Source: Clostridiales bacterium (GTDB lineage Bacteria; Bacillota; Clostridia; Oscillospirales; Oscillospiraceae). Taken from it: a stretch of DNA of 64,000 nucleotides. Position numbers and translations under genes: made by a program. Location: positions 1 through 64,000 of the forward strand of contig DUPK01000006.1 in assembly GCA_012838345.1 (NCBI GenBank), in the 5' to 3' direction. The notes beneath the pieces are model-generated. The model saw only the letters and a program-made list of their open reading frames with translations. It searched no databases and was not told the DNA's origin. This document shows positions 60,915 through 64,000 of the stretch, piece by piece. The stretch's first letter is position 1, and the number at the start of each line of letters is the position of its first letter.

Positions 60915-62402
60915 CTACGCTTTCTGAAGAGCGGTGCTTTCACTGTGCTTTGCGGCGGGGAGAATAAGCGTTATCCTTGTGCCAATCCCCTCGCGGCTTA
61001 GAACCTCCACATGCCCGCCGTGGCGCAGGGTAATCCACCTTGCGATTGAAAGCCCCAGCCCCGCGCCGCCCGTCGCCCTCGCGCGCGACTCGTCGGTTCG
61101 GTAGAACCTGTCGAAAATCCTGGGAACCGCCTCGGGGCATATCCCTATACCGTCGTCCTGGACCGAGACTTTGGAGTGCTCGCCGTCCTGCTCCGTGGAG
61201 AATGTGATGTTCCCGCCGCTCGGCGTGTACTTTATCGCGTTGTCCACGAGTATTCTGAGTGCCTGCTTAATGAGCGCCCTGTCCGCGGAAACCCTGGTCT
61301 CCGAGAGTTTCAGATGGTAGTTGTGCGCGCCGTCTATCATCTGCATTTCGCCCGCCACCTCTCTGGAGAGCTCCGAGAGCGAGAAGTCCTCAAGGTTTAG
61401 TATGATGCTGTTGTTGTCCCCGCGCGCAAGGAAGAGAAGCTGCTCGACCAGCTCCTTCATGTTCGCGGCCTCTTCCTTTATTGCGGTTATCGACTCCTGC
61501 AGGGTTTTTTCGTCGTTTTTACCCCAGCGGTCAAGCAGGTTTGCATAGCCCTGAATTACGGATATGGGGGTCCTGAGCTCGTGCGAGGCGTCGGAGACAA
61601 AGCGTACCTGCGCCCTGTAAGACTCGCTTATCCTGTCGAGCATGCCGTTTATGGCTCTTGCAAGCCCCTTTAGCTCTTCCTGCGTTTCCTCAATCTTGAT
61701 GCGGGTGTCGAGCCGCGCCGCGTTTATGCCCTCAAGCGTACCCGCAAGGCTTTCCATTTCGCCCGGGTCGAGCCTGCTGCCGACCTTGTTCAGGGTTTGG
61801 GCGGCCATTTCAAGCTCGTAGATGGGCTTTAGCGTGCGCCTTACAAGCCGTGCGTCCTCAAAGACCTTTGAGAACAGGATTATTAGCTCCACAATTAGAA
61901 GGCCGATAAAAACGTCAATGAATATATCGAGAAAGGTTTTGGCCGAGGCGGCTATCCTAACCGCCCCGCCGTAGTGCTCAAGCTCGATTATATAACTAAG
62001 GCTCTTAAGCCGCTCTAGCGGGGGCGAGCCTTTGCCCAATCCAACCTCAAATCTCCTTGCGGCAAAGGCCGTCGGCTCGACAAACTGCCGCCTGACCCGT
62101 TCGGGGAGGAAAAAGCCCCTCGGAGCGCGGTCAAGCTCGCTTACGCTAAGGCCTGAGAGCGTAAGCCACTCGCTTGAGATTTCATCCGGCACACCCGTCT
62201 CCGAAACGATTTCAAAGGCGGCCGCCGCCTGCTTCTCGCTGTGGACTATGAAAGCGCCTGCGGCCAGAATGCACACCATAATATCCAAAGTCAGAAAAAT
62301 GCCGATAAGCCTGAAGAAAAGCTTCAGGCTCAGCTTATATACTATCGAAAACCGGAACCTGTCTCCAAAGGGCTCCGGCGGTTTTTGTCTCTTATTACTC
62401 AT
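60915..62402 (-). CDS. Sensor histidine kinase, EnvZ/PhoR type
   Basis: The 495-residue protein has membrane helices at about 32-55 and 157-178 with an extracytoplasmic domain between, a HAMP-like linker, the His274 site in SDASHELRTPI, and ATPase motifs VDNAIKYTP and GGAGLGLSIA. It overlaps its regulator gene by 8 bases. The signal is unknown. Confidence 0.92.
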   Translation of the reverse strand: MSNKRQKPPEPFGDRFRFSIVYKLSLKLFFRLIGIFLTLDIMVCILAAGAFIVHSEKQAAAAFEIVSETGVPDEISSEWLTLSGLSVSELDRAPRGFFLPERVRRQFVEPTAFAARRFEVGLGKGSPPLERLKSLSYIIELEHYGGAVRIAASAKTFLDIFIDVFIGLLIVELIILFSKVFEDARLVRRTLKPIYELEMAAQTLNKVGSRLDPGEMESLAGTLEGINAARLDTRIKIEETQEELKGLARAINGMLDRISESYRAQVRFVSDASHELRTPISVIQGYANLLDRWGKNDEKTLQESITAIKEEAANMKELVEQLLFLARGDNNSIILNLEDFSLSELSREVAGEMQMIDGAHNYHLKLSETRVSADRALIKQALRILVDNAIKYTPSGGNITFSTEQDGEHSKVSVQDDGIGICPEAVPRIFDRFYRTDESRARATGGAGLGLSIARWITLRHGGHVEVLSREGIGTRITLILPAAKHSESTALQKA

Positions 62403-63069
62403 CCTTTATCACATATCCCACTCCGCGAACGGTGTGAATCAGCTTGATGTTGAATACCTCGTCGATTTTCGTCCGAAGGAAGCGCACGTATACGTCGACG
62501 GTGTTGGTGCCGCCGTCAAAGTCAAAATCCCAGACGTTTTCAAGCAGGGCCTCCCTTGAAACGACAAGCCCCTTGTTCTTAAGCAGGTAATGCAGAAGGT
62601 CAAATTCGCGCTTTGTAAGCTCGACCGGCTTATTCCCGACGGTCACAGAACGGCGCTTGGGGTCAAGCCTGAGGCTCAGGGCGGTGAGCACTTCGTCTTC
62701 AGGGAGGCTTACCTTCCTCAAAGCCGTGCGGATTCGGGCCAAAAGCTCCTCTATGGCGAAGGGTTTTGTGATGTAGTCGTCAGCGCCGAGGTCGAGCCCT
62801 GAGACCTTATCCGCGACGCTGTCCCTCGCTGTGAGCATGATGACCGGCACATTGGAGCTGCGGCGCAGGCGCCGCAGGACCTCCATACCGTTCAGCTCGG
62901 GGAGCAGAATATCGAGCAGGATAAGGTCGAAGTTCCCCGAAAGGGCGAGCTCCAGACCTTCCCTGCCGTTAAAAGCCTTTGTGACGCCATAGCCCTCATA
63001 GCAGAGCTCCAGCTCTACAAAGCGTGCAAGCTTCTCCTCGTCCTCTATAAGAAGTATTTTAGCGCTCAT
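62395..63069 (-). CDS. OmpR/PhoB-type response regulator
   Basis: The 224-residue regulator has the receiver site Asp53 (LILLDILLPELNG), Asp10 in LLIEDEEKL and a winged-helix C-terminal domain (VELTKREFDLLHYLLKN, NTVDVYVRFLRTKID). Partner of the kinase just downstream. Confidence 0.94.
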   Translation of the reverse strand: MSAKILLIEDEEKLARFVELELCYEGYGVTKAFNGREGLELALSGNFDLILLDILLPELNGMEVLRRLRRSSNVPVIMLTARDSVADKVSGLDLGADDYITKPFAIEELLARIRTALRKVSLPEDEVLTALSLRLDPKRRSVTVGNKPVELTKREFDLLHYLLKNKGLVVSREALLENVWDFDFDGGTNTVDVYVRFLRTKIDEVFNIKLIHTVRGVGYVIKDE

Positions 63070-63117
63070 TCAAAACCCCGCCTGACTTGCTTAAGGAACC
63101 GCCCGGGCTCCTCAGTT

Positions 63118-63660
63118 TTATTTTTCGGAGTTAAAGGACCTTTTGATGTTCTCAGCCGTGTCGGAGGCCGTGTCCATCACCCTGTTTACGGAGTCGCGCC
63201 CCAAGTCCTCGCCGCGGAAGTGGTAGCGGCAGCCGAGGAACAGACCGAGAACGAGCAGCGGCAGCACTACCCAGAATGCAAATATCAGGGATAACACAAG
63301 GACGGTCACGGGAACGGAGATAATCAGCTTCCCGCCCTTTTTCACTTCAAAGTAGTTGGTGTTTCCCTTGTTGACCAGTCTAGCGCAGAAGCCGCCGAAG
63401 CGCTTCATCATGTCTGAGAAGCTCTCGCCCTGGCGCTCTCTCCGCGCGTTTTCCTCATGTGCGTTTTCTTTTTCGCTCCCGCCCGCGTTCTTGCTGCTGT
63501 AGTAGCCGCCGGAAGCGGGGGGCTTAATCTTGCCCTGCCTTTCAAGCCAGATTATGGCCTCGAGCAAATCGTCATTACAGGCGTCGAGCGCCGCTTTGGC
63601 GTCCTCAAAGCTGACCGCAGCTTTTTCCCTCAGTCTTTCAACTTGTTCCAAAGTAGCCAT
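63118..63660 (-). CDS. UBA-like plus DUF4342 membrane protein
   Basis: The 180-residue protein begins with a UBA/EF-Ts-N-like three-helix domain (EQVERLREKAAVSFEDAKAAL, LLEAIIWLERQGKI) and then a charged linker, two close membrane segments (about 112-145) and a C-terminal tail, like DUF4342 proteins. Function unknown. It lies upstream of the two-component pair on the same strand; GGAGGAAAAGC precedes the ATG. Confidence 0.75.
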   Translation of the reverse strand: MATLEQVERLREKAAVSFEDAKAALDACNDDLLEAIIWLERQGKIKPPASGGYYSSKNAGGSEKENAHEENARRERQGESFSDMMKRFGGFCARLVNKGNTNYFEVKKGGKLIISVPVTVLVLSLIFAFWVVLPLLVLGLFLGCRYHFRGEDLGRDSVNRVMDTASDTAENIKRSFNSEK

Positions 63661-64000
63661 TTGCTTTTCCTCCGTTTTCTGTTAATTTCATAGTCTTCCT
63701 GCGCCTCTTGCCGCCCCGCCGCGACTTTCCTTCGGCGTCCCCGGCGGCCTGCTGAGGAAATATTAACAGAAAACACTTAAAGCACAATTTGGGTAAAATT
63801 AAAATCAGATTAAAAAGCCCTGAAAAACTCCTAATTGCTACCATTGTAGCGCCGCAGCCCCCGCCTGTCAACAAAGCCTTGCCCTAAACCGCCCCGGGAA
63901 AACGCGGTACCGCCAAAAAAATGCCGCATATGATGTAGGAAGCAGGCTTAAGTCGGGCGATTAGCCTAATGCTTTTACGCCAAAGGCCTGCGGGCAAGCG
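63661..64000. other. End of window, no gene supported
   Basis: 340 bases with AT-rich pieces near 63770-63840, likely promoter for the DUF4342 gene. No coding frame with a ribosome site is convincing. Confidence 0.4.

Noticed and set aside
63638..63874. 78-codon leftward frame upstream of the DUF4342 gene
   Set aside because: It overlaps the ribosome site and start of that gene and has no recognisable content.

Overview
The window looks like a chromosome segment of a spore-forming, low-oxygen Firmicute of class Clostridia, with rather high GC for that group. The support is SpoIIQ-, YabP- and YabQ-type sporulation genes, a DivIC/YabR cluster, two T-box leaders, RuvX, a LytTR two-component system, ferredoxin-type redox proteins and an oxygen-labile class I fumarase subunit. 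Start codons are often TTG behind strong Shine-Dalgarno sequences, which decides several starts below. I saw no tRNA, rRNA, CRISPR array, integrase or transposase.

Positions 1-16906 hold the most unusual part. A leftward operon (16847 to 4945) encodes phage particle proteins in normal late-gene order: small and large terminase, portal, protease, decoration protein, HK97-type capsid, connectors, then hub, spike, gp25-like, baseplate J and DUF2313 proteins. A leftward XhlA-type lysis protein (3861-3553) and a leftward tail-appendage gene (431 to beyond the left edge) continue the phage order. Rightward host genes (proC, then pdxK and a FapA-like gene) lie between these three blocks, and ruvX flanks the operon. 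No integrase, repressor or replication gene is visible. There is no recognisable full-length sheath or tape-measure gene, yet the remaining frames are intact and tightly packed. The terminase operon and the detached tail gene share an almost identical upstream element, TTTGCAC-N6-GTGCAAA preceded by an A/T tract. This suggests a domesticated, split phage particle locus (a candidate gene-transfer-agent-like or tailless capsid system) under common control. A decayed prophage is the main alternative.

Positions 17 kb-30.5 kb are housekeeping: ruvX, then rpmG-secE-nusG-rplK-rplA (rplJL do not follow), metA with acetyl-transferase residues, a DUF4125-DUF4037 pair, a duplicated DUF1576 membrane protein, an arylamine N-acetyltransferase, an ACT-ACT-metallo-beta-lactamase protein, and an asnB-nadE pair behind an asparagine T-box.

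Positions 31-46.5 kb hold an aldo-keto reductase with ferredoxin tail, a lemA gene, an AgrA/AgrC-like pair with LytTR sites, a G5-M23 peptidase, yabP-yabQ-divIC-yabR, an orphan fumarase alpha subunit, a polar amino acid ABC transporter, a SUV3-like helicase and spoIIQ. Positions 46.6-52 kb hold the lower-glycolysis run pgk-tpiA-gpmI-eno with trmL upstream.

Positions 52-64 kb hold a GT2 glycosyltransferase, an amidase-like protein, a cupin, a tryptophan T-box with a TrpXYZ-type ABC transporter, a B12-binding radical SAM - DUF3786 - 4Fe4S triad, an OmpR-type two-component system, and a UBA-like/DUF4342 membrane protein. All function calls come from reading motifs and gene order by eye; no database search was run.
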